Source: Devosia litorisediminis (lineage in GTDB: Bacteria; Pseudomonadota; Alphaproteobacteria; Rhizobiales; Devosiaceae). Taken from it: 64,000 bases of DNA. This document shows positions 37,930 to 46,752 of this stretch, piece after piece (the stretch's first letter is position 1; each line of letters begins with the position of its first letter). The position numbers were made by a program, and so were the translations under genes. The notes beneath the pieces are model-generated. The model was given only the letters and a program-made list of their open reading frames with translations. It had not been told where the DNA came from and searched no databases. Location: positions 1,984,001 through 2,048,000 of the forward strand of contig NZ_JAGXTP010000001.1 of the NCBI RefSeq assembly GCF_018334155.1, written 5' to 3'.

Positions 37930-39348
37930 ATGACCTTCGGTATGACCGCAGAAATCCTGGCCCGTATCCAGTTCGCGTTTACGGTGTCCTTCCACTTCAT
38001 CTTCCCGGCCTTCTCGATCGGCACGGCCAGTTTTCTGGCGGTGCTCAACGGATTGTGGCTGTGGAAGCGCGACCCGGCCTATCTCAAGCTGTTTGAATAC
38101 TGGAAGACGATCTTTGCGGTGACCTTTGGCATGGGTGTCGTGTCCGGCATTGTGATGAGCTACCAGTTCGGCACCAACTGGTCGGTGTTTTCGGACAGGG
38201 CCGGCGCCGTGATTGGTCCGCTGATGGGCTATGAAGTGCTCACCGCGTTCTTCTTGGAAGCCGGGTTTCTCGGCATTGCCCTGTTTGGCCGCAGGCGGGT
38301 GGGCGACACGCTGCACATGGTTGCCGTAGCCATGGTGGCGATCGGCACGTTGGTATCGGCAACCTGGATCACGTCGGCAAACAGCTGGATGCACACACCG
38401 GCTGGCTATGGCATCGACGCCAACGGGATTTTCTATCCCGAGGACTGGTGGGCGATCATCTTTAACCCCTCCTTCCCCTATCGGCTGACCCACACCGTGC
38501 TGGCTGCCTTCCTGACGACGGCCTTTGCCGTGGGCGCGGTGGGGGCGTGGCACCTGCTCAAGGACAGCACCAACCGGCAGGCGCGGATCATGTTCTCAAT
38601 GGCCATGTGGATGGCGGCAATTGTCACGCCGATGCAGATCCTGGTTGGCGACATGCATGGCCTGAACACGCTGGAGCACCAGCCGGCCAAGATTGCCGCG
38701 ATGGAAGGCCATTACGAGTCCCATGAAGACGGGGCACCCTTGATCCTGTTCGGCATTCCCGATGACGAAGCCGAGGAAACCAAATACGCCATCGAAATTC
38801 CCAAGCTGGGTTCGCTGATCCTGACCCATGAGTGGGATGGTGCCATTGAGGGGCTCAAGGCTTTCCCCAAGGAGGACCGCCCCCCCGCCCTGATCCCGTT
38901 CTTCACCTTCCGCATCATGGTGGGGCTTGGCCTGTTGATGCTGGGCATGGGCATGTGGTCGCTCTGGGCGCGCTACCACAAGACGCTCTACACCAATAGG
39001 TGGCTGCTGCGGGCAGCGCTGCCGATGGGTGGCTCGGGTTTCGTCGCGGTGCTGGCGGGCTGGTACACCACTGAGGTGGGCAGGCAGCCCTACACGGTCT
39101 ACGGGCTGCTCCGCACCGCAGATAGCCTGTCTCCGGTGGCTGCGCCCGCTGTAGGGGCCTCGCTGCTGGCTTTCGTGATTGTCTACTTCCTGGTGTTTGG
39201 CGCTGGCGTTTTCTACCTGTTCCGCCTGTTCCGCCGGCCACCGCTCGAAATCGAGGACATGGAACTGGAGAAGGGTCCAACCCGCGCCGCGGGTCTGGTG
39301 CCCGGACCGGCGCAGGAAGAAACGCTGGGAGGCCCCAATGCCCATTGA
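37930..39348 (+). CDS. cydA: Cytochrome bd-type (CIO-like) quinol oxidase subunit I
   Basis: 472 aa, nine or so membrane helices. QFAFTVSFHFIFPAFSIG holds the haem b595 axial His22; the quinol loop is short and the segment GWYTTEVGRQPYTVYG is present, as in cyanide-insensitive (CioA) oxidases rather than E. coli CydA. Oxidises ubiquinol and reduces O2 in the inner membrane. ATG 37930, with AGGA upstream, gives the normal start. It overlaps cydB by 11 bases. No CydDC assembly transporter is nearby. Confidence 0.93.
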   Translation: MTFGMTAEILARIQFAFTVSFHFIFPAFSIGTASFLAVLNGLWLWKRDPAYLKLFEYWKTIFAVTFGMGVVSGIVMSYQFGTNWSVFSDRAGAVIGPLMGYEVLTAFFLEAGFLGIALFGRRRVGDTLHMVAVAMVAIGTLVSATWITSANSWMHTPAGYGIDANGIFYPEDWWAIIFNPSFPYRLTHTVLAAFLTTAFAVGAVGAWHLLKDSTNRQARIMFSMAMWMAAIVTPMQILVGDMHGLNTLEHQPAKIAAMEGHYESHEDGAPLILFGIPDDEAEETKYAIEIPKLGSLILTHEWDGAIEGLKAFPKEDRPPALIPFFTFRIMVGLGLLMLGMGMWSLWARYHKTLYTNRWLLRAALPMGGSGFVAVLAGWYTTEVGRQPYTVYGLLRTADSLSPVAAPAVGASLLAFVIVYFLVFGAGVFYLFRLFRRPPLEIEDMELEKGPTRAAGLVPGPAQEETLGGPNAH

Positions 39349-40342
39349 TCTGCCAACCATCTGGGCGGGCATCATTGCCTTTGCCGTGCTGGCCTATGTC
39401 ATTCTGGACGGGTTCGACCTGGGCGTGGGCATCCTGTTCCCGCTGTTTCCGCACCGCCGGGACCGGGACATCATAACCAACTCGATTGCGCCCGTCTGGG
39501 ACGGCAACGAGACCTGGCTTGTGCTTGGTGGCGGCGGGCTGATGGCGGTGTTTCCGGTGGTTTATGCCACTGTGCTGCCAGCGCTTTACATGCCCATCAT
39601 CGCCATGCTGCTGGGGCTGATCTTCCGTGGCGTCGCGTTTGAATTCCGGCACCGCACGCAACGCGGATCGGTTTGGTGGGATGTCGGGTTCTGGGCGGGC
39701 TCGACCGTGGCCGGGTTTACCCAGGGTATCGCGCTGGGTGCACTGGTGCAGGGCATCGATGTCGCAGACCGCAGCTATGTCGGCGGCTGGTGGGACTGGC
39801 TGACGCCGTTCTCGCTGCTGACCGGGCTGGCTGTGGTGGTGGGCTACGGCCTGCTGGGCGCAACATGGATCAACCTCAAGACATCGGGCGAGTTGCAGGC
39901 GCACGCACGACGGATCGCCATGTTTGCCGGTGCTGGCACGCTGGTGCTGATCGGTGTTGTGAGCCTGTGGACGCCATTTGTGCGCGGGATCTATTTCGAA
40001 CGCTGGTTTGGCTGGCCGACGGCGTTCTTCTCGGCCTTTGTTCCAGCGCTTCTGGGCGTCTGTGCGCTGGGTCTGTGGCACGGACTGATCACCGACAAGC
40101 ACCTGCAGCCCTTTCTGGCGGCACTGGGGCTGTTCGTGCTGAGCTTTGTCGGCCTGGGGATCAGTTTTTATCCCTATATCGTGCCTGGCGCGCTGACCAT
40201 TGCCGAAGCCGCTGCGCCCGACAGTTCGCTGCAGTTCCTGCTGGTGGGTGCGGTGATCCTGATCCCGACAATCCTGGCCTATACCGGCTACGCCTACTGG
40301 GTGTTCCGCGGCAAGATCGACCCTGAAGAGGGGTATCACTGA
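39338..40342 (+). CDS. cydB: Cytochrome bd-type quinol oxidase subunit II
   Basis: 334 aa, eight or nine membrane helices, with the family start LPTIWAGIIAFAVLAYVILDGFDLGVG (two overlapping motifs) and PVWDGNETWLVLGGGGLMAVFP. Structural partner of CydA. GGGAGG lies just before the ATG at 39338 inside the cydA end. Its stop overlaps the next small gene by one base. Confidence 0.93.
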   Translation: MPIDLPTIWAGIIAFAVLAYVILDGFDLGVGILFPLFPHRRDRDIITNSIAPVWDGNETWLVLGGGGLMAVFPVVYATVLPALYMPIIAMLLGLIFRGVAFEFRHRTQRGSVWWDVGFWAGSTVAGFTQGIALGALVQGIDVADRSYVGGWWDWLTPFSLLTGLAVVVGYGLLGATWINLKTSGELQAHARRIAMFAGAGTLVLIGVVSLWTPFVRGIYFERWFGWPTAFFSAFVPALLGVCALGLWHGLITDKHLQPFLAALGLFVLSFVGLGISFYPYIVPGALTIAEAAAPDSSLQFLLVGAVILIPTILAYTGYAYWVFRGKIDPEEGYH

Positions 40343-40455
40343 TGGCCACCAAACCGGCCTTCACGCAAGCTGGGTGGTTCATCGGCCTCTGGCTCGCCGG
40401 TGTGCTGGCAGTTGGACTGGTGGGGCTGGTAATCAAGCTGCTTCTGGGCAGCTAG
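40342..40455 (+). CDS. DUF2474 small subunit of the oxidase (CydX-like)
   Basis: 37 aa, one membrane helix: MATKPAFTQAGWFIGLWLAG, then VLAVGLVGLVIKLLLGS. The GWFxGLWLxG pattern is DUF2474, found after cioAB genes, where it plays the role of CydX (a single-helix subunit that stabilises the complex). It starts on the last base of the cydB stop, so it is coupled. Confidence 0.85.
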   Translation: MATKPAFTQAGWFIGLWLAGVLAVGLVGLVIKLLLGS

Positions 40456-40461
40456 GGGCGG

Positions 40462-41157
40462 TTACTGGCTGAGCAGCAGGTCGCGCGCCTGGTTGATCTT
40501 GGCGGCAAGATAGCTTGAGCCACCATGGTCGGGGTGCACAGCTTTCATCAGCTCGCGGTGGGCGGCCCTGATCGCCTCATCGCTGGCACCCGGCTTGAGC
40601 CCAAGGACTTCGTAGGCCTCCGCGAGCGGGTCTGACGCAGCAGCGCGCTCACCATGCTGGTTGTCCCGCTGGGTTTCAGCAAAATACTCCCGCCAGCCGG
40701 CACGGTTGGCATCAAGCCAGCTTTCGAGCAAATGCAGGCTATCGGGGTCGGCTTCAATTTCGGCGATCAGTGCACGAGTCTCATTCTCGCCCAGATCCAT
40801 CAGATCAGCGCCCGCGAAGGGACCACTGAGTACCCGGCCCTCTACGGCACCAGTATCGTGATCGAGCTCCATGGCCAGGTATCGGCTTTGCACCTTGGAA
40901 ATATTGCCTTCGGGTGGACCATCGAAGGAGAAAGGCCCCAGCCGCCCAGTGCGCCATACGGAGATAGCGGTGGCGCCCAGAATCAGAGCGATGTCGATCC
41001 GTCGGGCGAAAATCATGAAGGCAGCGGCCAGCCCGGCGACGCCAACGACAAGCCAGCGCAGGCCGGTCATCAGCAGCCCGCGGTCAACGCCGCGCAGGAA
41101 CTGATAGATCGCCAGGATCGCGAGCAGCGCCAGGGCGCCAAGAAATACATAACTCAT
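40462..41157 (-). CDS. DnaJ-domain membrane protein
   Basis: 231 aa. Two membrane helices at the N-terminus (about 3-18 and 32-68), a central region of about 100 residues without recognisable fold, and a C-terminal J domain (about 170-231) with the HPDHGG tripeptide that activates Hsp70. The layout (membrane anchor plus C-terminal J domain) resembles TIM14/DjlA-type proteins, which recruit DnaK to the membrane. Its start overlaps the VWA gene stop by four bases. Confidence 0.8.
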   Translation of the reverse strand: MSYVFLGALALLAILAIYQFLRGVDRGLLMTGLRWLVVGVAGLAAAFMIFARRIDIALILGATAISVWRTGRLGPFSFDGPPEGNISKVQSRYLAMELDHDTGAVEGRVLSGPFAGADLMDLGENETRALIAEIEADPDSLHLLESWLDANRAGWREYFAETQRDNQHGERAAASDPLAEAYEVLGLKPGASDEAIRAAHRELMKAVHPDHGGSSYLAAKINQARDLLLSQ

Positions 41158-41873
41158 CCGTGGCCGATCTGGGCCAGCAGGGCCTTGGCCTGACCGCTAT
41201 TCTGCAGCTTGAGCAGATCGCGGCCACCGCTGGCAAAAGCAGCAACAGCCTTGAGCAATGCGGCCAGTTCCTGGGGTGCAGAAGCATCAAAGCGGGCATA
41301 GGCGCCCTTGCTCAGCCGGGCAAATTCGCGAAAAGCGGCCTCGACCCGACTATCGCGGCCTTCCTGAAAGACAAATAGCGGACAGCCCAGCAGACCTAAC
41401 TGGCCGGCTTTTGCTGCGAGAGCGTCGACGTTCTCCTCGATAGCATCACCGACAAACACCACAGCGTTGATGCGGCGCTTGGTATGTTCGGTGCGGGCAT
41501 GGGCGAAAACCCGGCCGATCTGGGTATTGCCGCCCCGGCAATCAATGCCGCTCATCAGCTTTGACAGGGCACCGGCGTCAATAACCCATTTGGAAGCCCG
41601 ACACTCACCCAGCCCACGGAAATACAACAATTGCACCTGTAGCGCGCTGTCCTTGGGAATGGCCTTGAACATCTCAGCCTGCAGCGAACAGGCCAAATCC
41701 CAGGTTGGTTGCCGGCTCATTGTGGCATCGAGGGCGAACAATAGCCGTCCATCCTGGCCTGCATTGGGCCGCGCTACCGCGCCGACCTTGCGCACGAAGG
41801 CGGCAACGCTGTCGCTAACCTTGCCTTCCTGACGCAGAACACTGCCCTGCTTTGTCCGATCTTTTTCCGCCAT
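41154..41873 (-). CDS. VWA-domain protein
   Basis: 239 aa, no signal peptide, probably cytoplasmic. A von Willebrand A fold starts at residue 47 with the metal site DATMSRQ (Asp, Thr, Ser of the MIDAS), then VVFVGDAIEEN as the second metal-site loop. It ends four bases into the DnaJ-domain gene. A VWA/membrane-J pair suggests protein folding or a complex assembly role, but that is only inferred from position. ATG 41873 chosen for the MAEKDRTKQ start; a CDS start further upstream (41927) is less likely. Confidence 0.78.
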   Translation of the reverse strand: MAEKDRTKQGSVLRQEGKVSDSVAAFVRKVGAVARPNAGQDGRLLFALDATMSRQPTWDLACSLQAEMFKAIPKDSALQVQLLYFRGLGECRASKWVIDAGALSKLMSGIDCRGGNTQIGRVFAHARTEHTKRRINAVVFVGDAIEENVDALAAKAGQLGLLGCPLFVFQEGRDSRVEAAFREFARLSKGAYARFDASAPQELAALLKAVAAFASGGRDLLKLQNSGQAKALLAQIGHG

Positions 41874-41993
41874 GGCACTAATATGTGGTTGGAGCGCCCG
41901 GACGGCAAGCTCCAGCGCCCGCGGCAAGATAACCGTTTGGAGAGGTGCTCGACACGCCTGTCACCAAACAGTTGCGCGCTTCATGCCCCGGCC

Positions 41994-42707
41994 CTATTCG
42001 CCGAAGGTGTTGAAGCCCATGTTGAGATGGAACTGCAGGGCGTACTGGTAGCTGATGCGGTCGCGCGCAGCCAGGGCCTCAATGACTGCGGCATGTTGCT
42101 CAAAGGTGTTGGTGCGGAAGTCCTGCCGGGACTTGCCCTTCTCCATGATACCGATAATCACCGGCTTCATGATGCGATAAAGTTCGATCAGCGCGTCATT
42201 GTCCAGTATCCGGACCAGACCGACGTGGAAGTTGAAGTCGGCCTCGGATGCATCGGATTTGGTCTCAGCATTGCCCATGGCCGTATTGGCGGCATTCAGC
42301 ACAGCCAGATGCTCATCGGTGAGATTGTCGAACATGGCATCAACCGAATTGACCTCGATCAGGGTACGGAAGCCCTGGATATCGGTGAAGGTCTTGCGCG
42401 AAATCTCGATGGTGTTGAACGTGAACAGATCAAAGGCGCGCGCCATGCGGTTGTCGATGATGGTCGCCCCGACCTTGGGACGGACCTCGACAACGCCATA
42501 GGCCTTGAGCATACGCATTGCCTCGCGGACCGTATTGCGGCTGGTGGAGAAACGCTCGCACAGCTCCCGTTCGGATGGCAGAGCATCACCAACCCTGAGC
42601 AGTTCGCTATCGATCAGCCCCCGGATATCGAGCACCAGTGCCTCCACGGCCGAGCGGGCGCGCACCGATGTATCGGCAGGTTCAACGGGGGGGCGTGGGG
42701 AGATCAA
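41994..42707 (-). CDS. GntR-family (FCD) regulator, divergent from TRAP genes
   Basis: 237 aa: N-terminal winged helix (SERELCERFSTSRNTVREAM, recognition helix included) and a C-terminal all-helical FCD ligand domain with metal-ligand type residues (FHVGLVRI, EQHAAVIEAL). FCD proteins sense small organic acids or sugars. I chose TTG 42707, which has GGAG eight bases upstream; the frame is open to 42848, but a possible operator (42752-42762) lies there. Position suggests it controls the divergent TRAP operon and itself. Downstream, 120 bases to the VWA gene. Confidence 0.85.
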   Translation of the reverse strand: MISPRPPVEPADTSVRARSAVEALVLDIRGLIDSELLRVGDALPSERELCERFSTSRNTVREAMRMLKAYGVVEVRPKVGATIIDNRMARAFDLFTFNTIEISRKTFTDIQGFRTLIEVNSVDAMFDNLTDEHLAVLNAANTAMGNAETKSDASEADFNFHVGLVRILDNDALIELYRIMKPVIIGIMEKGKSRQDFRTNTFEQHAAVIEALAARDRISYQYALQFHLNMGFNTFGE

Positions 42708-42751
42708 GGCGGCTTCTCCGGTGGCAGGGGCCAAAACTGGGCATACAACTT

Positions 42752-42762
42752 TTGTAGGACCA
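42752..42762. promoter_or_regulatory. Possible GntR/FCD operator
   Basis: TTGTAGGACCA fits the loose FadR-subfamily half-site pattern TnGT-N3-ACnA and lies 45 bases upstream of the chosen GntR start. It is short, so the match could be chance. Confidence 0.3.
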
Positions 42763-42888
42763 GATTTTGCATAAAAGCGCAGCATCTGGCAATAACCCGC
42801 AGAATTCAAACCCCCTTTGTGCCGATATGGGGGCAACTGGTATGACAAAAAGCGGAAAAACGGTCAAAAAGTGATATTGCCCTGATTG

Positions 42889-42902
42889 ATTGCGTGCGCA
42901 AT
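42889..42902. promoter_or_regulatory. Second dyad in the GntR-TRAP intergenic region
   Basis: ATTGCG-TG-CGCAAT is a perfect 14-base palindrome 93 bases upstream of the DctP start. It could be the operator of the divergent GntR regulator for the TRAP promoter. Nothing identifies the binding protein. Confidence 0.35.
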
Positions 42903-42994
42903 TCGTGCACAGTTCGGGCAACCATCCGGCGAGAACGATGCACTCCCGGGTCTATTGCCCGACCAAACAAACTGCATCGACATGGGAGAGAGAC

Positions 42995-44020
42995 GTGAGT
43001 TTCACCAAATCATTCGCGGGACTAGCCGCGCTTACCGTTTCGGTTCTGGCGCTGACCGGCGCCGCTATGGCCGCTGACTACAACTGGACCTTCCAGACCT
43101 CGGAAAGCGCTGGCGAGCCTGGCTTCATCAACAAGCAGAAGTGGGCCGACAGCGTCACCGAACTGTCCGGTGGCCGCATTGAAATCGAACTGCTGCCAAT
43201 CGGCGCGGTCGTTCCACACACCGATACGCTGGAATCGGTTGGCGCCGGCATCCTGCAGGGCCACCTGACCGACCCAAGCTATTTTGCCGGCAAGGATCCA
43301 GCATTTGCCATGATGGGCAATCTGGTTGGTGCCTGGAGCGATCCATTCGAACTGCTGGGCTTCATGCAGTCCGGTGGCGGCAATGAGCTCTACGCCGAAC
43401 TGGTTGAGCCATATGGTGTGCACCTGATCGGCACTGCTGCAACTGAACCAGAAGCCTTCGTGGCTTCGGTGCCGCTGCGCAGCGTTGAAGACCTCAAGGG
43501 CCTCAAGATGCGTGCCCCTGAAGGCATGGTCTATGAGATCTTCTCCAAGGCCGGCGCTTCGCCAGTGGCCCTGCCCGGTTCGGAAGTGTTCACCTCGCTC
43601 GACAAGGGCGTGATCGATGCCGCTGACTACACGGTGTTTGCCGCCAATCAGGGCCAGGGCATGAACGATATCGCTCATTACCCGCTCTATCCCGGCTTCC
43701 ACTCGCTGCCGCTGATCGATATTTCGATGAACAAGGAAATCTGGGACGGCCTGCCAGCCGATCTGCAGGCGATCCTGAATGCATCGGTCGACCAGTTCAT
43801 CTTCCAGCACATCTACTCGGTGCGTCAGCTTGATGCTGCAGCCGTGGCGGAAGCCAAGGCTAACCCTGAGATCGAGATCATCAACTGGTCGGGTGACGAG
43901 CGCGCCAAGTTCCGCCGCATTGCGCAGGACGAATGGAAGAACTGGGCTGCCAAGACCGATATGACCCAGCGCTACTACGACACGGTCATTGCCTATCTCG
44001 AAGGCCGTAACCTGATCTAG
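42995..44020 (+). CDS. dctP: TRAP transporter solute-binding protein (DctP family)
   Basis: 341 aa, periplasmic. Signal peptide about residues 1-26 (MSFTKSFAGLAALTVSVLAL, cleavage after AMA). The body is the DctP fold, with NWTFQTSESAGEPGF and the substrate-clamping Arg in LKMRAPEGM plus DLKGLKMR. The start is GTG 42995 with GGGAG upstream; the earlier open frame has no signal peptide logic. First gene of the TRAP operon. Substrate unknown; the FCD regulator next door suggests an organic acid or sugar acid. Confidence 0.9.
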   Translation: MSFTKSFAGLAALTVSVLALTGAAMAADYNWTFQTSESAGEPGFINKQKWADSVTELSGGRIEIELLPIGAVVPHTDTLESVGAGILQGHLTDPSYFAGKDPAFAMMGNLVGAWSDPFELLGFMQSGGGNELYAELVEPYGVHLIGTAATEPEAFVASVPLRSVEDLKGLKMRAPEGMVYEIFSKAGASPVALPGSEVFTSLDKGVIDAADYTVFAANQGQGMNDIAHYPLYPGFHSLPLIDISMNKEIWDGLPADLQAILNASVDQFIFQHIYSVRQLDAAAVAEAKANPEIEIINWSGDERAKFRRIAQDEWKNWAAKTDMTQRYYDTVIAYLEGRNLI

Positions 44021-44049
44021 TCTGGTCCAGGTACCAACACCAAAACAAA

Positions 44050-44077
44050 GCGCCCGGCGGAGCATTCGGCCGGGCGC
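44050..44077 (+). other. Intercistronic hairpin between dctP and dctQ
   Basis: GCGCCCGGC (44050-44058) pairs with GCCGGGCGC (44069-44077), 9 bases, loop of 10, no T run. Such hairpins after a binding-protein gene usually stabilise its mRNA so that DctP is made in excess over the membrane subunits. Confidence 0.55.
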
Positions 44078-44102
44078 AAATGTATCGACCAGGAGACCCC
44101 AG

Positions 44103-44681
44103 ATGGCCGACGACGTTGACATTGCCGCGGTCGCCGATGATGGCGACGCCGAAATCCGCACCGGTCTGGACCGGGTAGTTTCAGGCTCAAGCAAGATACT
44201 GGCCTGGGCCATTTTCCTGGCTTTTGGCATTACCGTCTATGAAGTGATTTCGCGCTACGTCTTCGACAGCCCGACCTTCTGGGCGCATGAGACAACCACG
44301 TTTCTGATTGCCGCGATCTTTCTGGTTGGCGGACCAATTGCCTTGGCGCGCGACAAGCATATCCGCGTGCGCATGATCTATGATGCGGTTTCGCCCAAGG
44401 GCCGCCGCATCCTCGATATCGTCAATTCGATCATCGCCATGGTGTTCTTCGCCGGGCTTGCCTATGCGGGCTGGATCATGTCGTGGAAGGCCACGCATTC
44501 GCCCACGGGCGAGATCCGCTTTGAGGGCACGGGCACCTCTTGGAACCCGCCGACGCCGGCCCTGCTGAAAATGCTGGTTCTGGTGTGCGTTGCCCTGATG
44601 TTCGTGCAGACCTTTTTGCATCTGATTGCCGCCATTCGCCGCGATGTTTCCGCACCGGCCAACCGCGCCGGGGAGAAATAA
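44103..44681 (+). CDS. dctQ: TRAP transporter small permease (DctQ family)
   Basis: 192 aa with four membrane helices (about residues 35-55, 60-85, 100-125 and 148-168) and the DctQ fingerprint FWAHETTTFLIAAIFLVGGPIALARDKHIRV in two parts. AGGAG precedes the ATG. Partner of the DctM channel. The DctM gene starts two bases after its stop. Confidence 0.9.
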   Translation: MADDVDIAAVADDGDAEIRTGLDRVVSGSSKILAWAIFLAFGITVYEVISRYVFDSPTFWAHETTTFLIAAIFLVGGPIALARDKHIRVRMIYDAVSPKGRRILDIVNSIIAMVFFAGLAYAGWIMSWKATHSPTGEIRFEGTGTSWNPPTPALLKMLVLVCVALMFVQTFLHLIAAIRRDVSAPANRAGEK

Positions 44682-44683
44682 TC

Positions 44684-45997
44684 ATGGGCTTCAGCGCACT
44701 TGGAATTGAATACGGCTCTTACATTCTGGTCGGCTGCATCTTCTTGCTGCTGCTGACCGGCCAGCCACTGGCCTGGGTAACCGGTCTGGTTGCCCTGATT
44801 TTCACCTTTGGCTGGTTTGGCGGCAACGCCCTGCCTTTGGTGACCTCGCGCATTTTCGGTTTCATCACCGAATATTCGCTGGTTGCCATTCCCATGTTCA
44901 TCCTGATGGCCGCCATGCTGGATCGATCCGGCATCGCCAAGGATCTGTTCAACGGCATGCGGGTGCTGGCCGGGCGATTGCCAGGTGGTGTCGCCGTGCA
45001 GACGCTGATCGTGGCCATTCTGATGGCCGCGATGTCGGGCGTGATTGGCGGCGAGATCGTGCTGCTGGGCATTCTGGCACTGCCCCAGATGCTGCGCCTG
45101 GGCTATGATCGCAACCTGTCGATTGGCGTGGTGTGCGCCGGTGGCTCCCTTGGCACCATGATGCCGCCATCGATCGTGCTGATCATCTACGGTCTGGTGG
45201 CCAGTGTCTCGATTGCCGATCTGTTCGTGGCCGCGATCACCCCTGCCCTGCTCCTGTTGGCGTTCTACATCGCCTATGTGCTGTTCATCTGCATTCGCAA
45301 TCCGGAAATGGGCCCGCCCATGTCCGATGAAGAGATGGCCAAGGAATCCGTCAGCAGCGCGCTGAAGTCGGTGGCCGCGCCCCTGTTCATCGTGCTGGTG
45401 GTGCTGGGTTCGATCTATGGCGGCATCGCCTCGATCACCGAAGCCGCCGCGCTTGGTGTGTCGGCGGTGCTGGTGGTGTCGCTGATGCGACGCGAACTGA
45501 CCGTCAAAATGGTGCAGGACAGCCTCGTTCATACGCTCGAGACCTGCGGCATGATCATCTGGATCGGTATCGCAGCAGCGGTGCTGGTCGGCGTCTATAA
45601 CCTGATGGGCGGCAACCGCTTTGTGGCCGACGCCATTCTGAGCCTGAATGCACCACCGGTGGTGATCATCATGGTGATGATGGCAATCCTGCTGGTGCTG
45701 GGCATGTTCCTGGACTGGATCGGCATCGCACTGCTCACCCTGCCGATCTTCGTGCCGATCGTGATCACGCTGGGCTATGACCCGATCTGGTTCGGCATTC
45801 TGTTCGCTGTGAACATGCAGGTATCATATCTGACGCCACCATTTGGCCCGGCCGCGTTCTATCTCAAGAGCGTTGCGCCAAAGGAGATCACGCTCAAGCA
45901 CATCTACACCGCACTGTTGCCGTTCATTGCGCTGCAGCTGGTGGTGCTGGCGATCATCCTGTTCTTCCCACCGATCGCTACCTGGGCGATCAACTAG
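44684..45997 (+). CDS. dctM: TRAP transporter large permease (DctM family)
   Basis: 437 aa, about 12 membrane helices. DctM motifs: PMFILMAAMLDRSGIAKDLF, GGEIVLLGILALPQML, and NLMGGNRFVAD and PPFGPAAFYL. Na+-driven uptake with DctP and DctQ. ATG 44684 behind GGGAG; the longer frame upstream overlaps DctQ and is a shadow. A strong terminator follows. Confidence 0.92.
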   Translation: MGFSALGIEYGSYILVGCIFLLLLTGQPLAWVTGLVALIFTFGWFGGNALPLVTSRIFGFITEYSLVAIPMFILMAAMLDRSGIAKDLFNGMRVLAGRLPGGVAVQTLIVAILMAAMSGVIGGEIVLLGILALPQMLRLGYDRNLSIGVVCAGGSLGTMMPPSIVLIIYGLVASVSIADLFVAAITPALLLLAFYIAYVLFICIRNPEMGPPMSDEEMAKESVSSALKSVAAPLFIVLVVLGSIYGGIASITEAAALGVSAVLVVSLMRRELTVKMVQDSLVHTLETCGMIIWIGIAAAVLVGVYNLMGGNRFVADAILSLNAPPVVIIMVMMAILLVLGMFLDWIGIALLTLPIFVPIVITLGYDPIWFGILFAVNMQVSYLTPPFGPAAFYLKSVAPKEITLKHIYTALLPFIALQLVVLAIILFFPPIATWAIN

Positions 45998-46000
45998 ACA

Positions 46001-46038
46001 AAAATGCCCGTGCCACCTGAAAGTGGCGCGGGCATTTT
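46001..46038. terminator. Bidirectional terminator after dctM
   Basis: AAAATGCCCGTGCCAC (46001-46016) pairs with GTGGCGCGGGCATTTT (46023-46038) over 16 bases with one T-G wobble. The A and T runs at the ends let it work for dctM and for the convergent gene at 46067. Confidence 0.85.
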
Positions 46039-46066
46039 CCTATTACGCAGTTGGCTTTGAAGCCAA

Positions 46067-46588
46067 TCAGCGCGAGAACGGAACGGAGGCCGTGAGCACC
46101 GAACCGGACTCATTGAACTCCACTTCAAAATCCACCGTGATGGTGCCATCAACCAGCAGGATGCGCGCCCCGATGCGGACCTCGCTACCCGAACGATCAC
46201 GCTGAGACTCGCGCAGATCAAAGCTGATGCGGTCGCCGCGTTTGATGCCAATGGCTGAACCGGTAAAGCCGGCATTGGAGCTCATCACCGCTTCATAGCG
46301 TCCGTTATCATCGCTATAGGCAATGGTGCCACTGATCGAGAGCGTGGTGTCGACCAATGAACAACGCCCGGTATAGTTGATGCGGCTTTGATTGCCTTTG
46401 GCCACCGACAAACGGCAGCGAAATGGCTCAGGCTCATCCCCGCCGATCAGCGTGCCTTCGCCGCGCCATTGATCGATGTAGGTCGAAAGCAATTCGACCT
46501 CGGCCACCCCGGCATGGGCTGGTGCGCTGGGGGCCAGCGTGGCCAGCACCATCAGGAGCAATGACAATATGGTTGTTGGCTTCTTCAC
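46067..46588 (-). CDS. Secreted protein of unknown function
   Basis: 173 aa with a clear signal peptide (MKKPTTILSLLLMVLATLAP, cleavage after AHA at residue 26). The mature domain of about 147 residues starts near GVAEVELLS and looks like a beta-rich fold: YIDQWRGEGTL, FRCRLSV, NYTGRCSL (two Cys that may pair), GTIAYSDDNGRYEAVMSS. No family recognised. The GTG start has GGAGGAG upstream. It converges with the TRAP operon. Confidence 0.72.
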   Translation of the reverse strand: MKKPTTILSLLLMVLATLAPSAPAHAGVAEVELLSTYIDQWRGEGTLIGGDEPEPFRCRLSVAKGNQSRINYTGRCSLVDTTLSISGTIAYSDDNGRYEAVMSSNAGFTGSAIGIKRGDRISFDLRESQRDRSGSEVRIGARILLVDGTITVDFEVEFNESGSVLTASVPFSR

Positions 46589-46752
46589 TCGAGGGTCTCC
46601 TCCGCAGACTGATTTTTGAACCGGCCCCTTATCTGGTCGCGTCAGGCAGCTGCAAAAGTGTGGCAACGGACGCTCGACTTAAGACTGGCGCAATAAAGCG
46701 TCATGCAAAGTAGCCGCCAATACGTAACCAGCGAGTTCATAAGGCGGACTAG

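Noticed and set aside
44540..44683. 48-codon extension of DctM
   Set aside because: It overlaps DctQ in another frame. The ATG at 44684 with GGGAG is the correct start.
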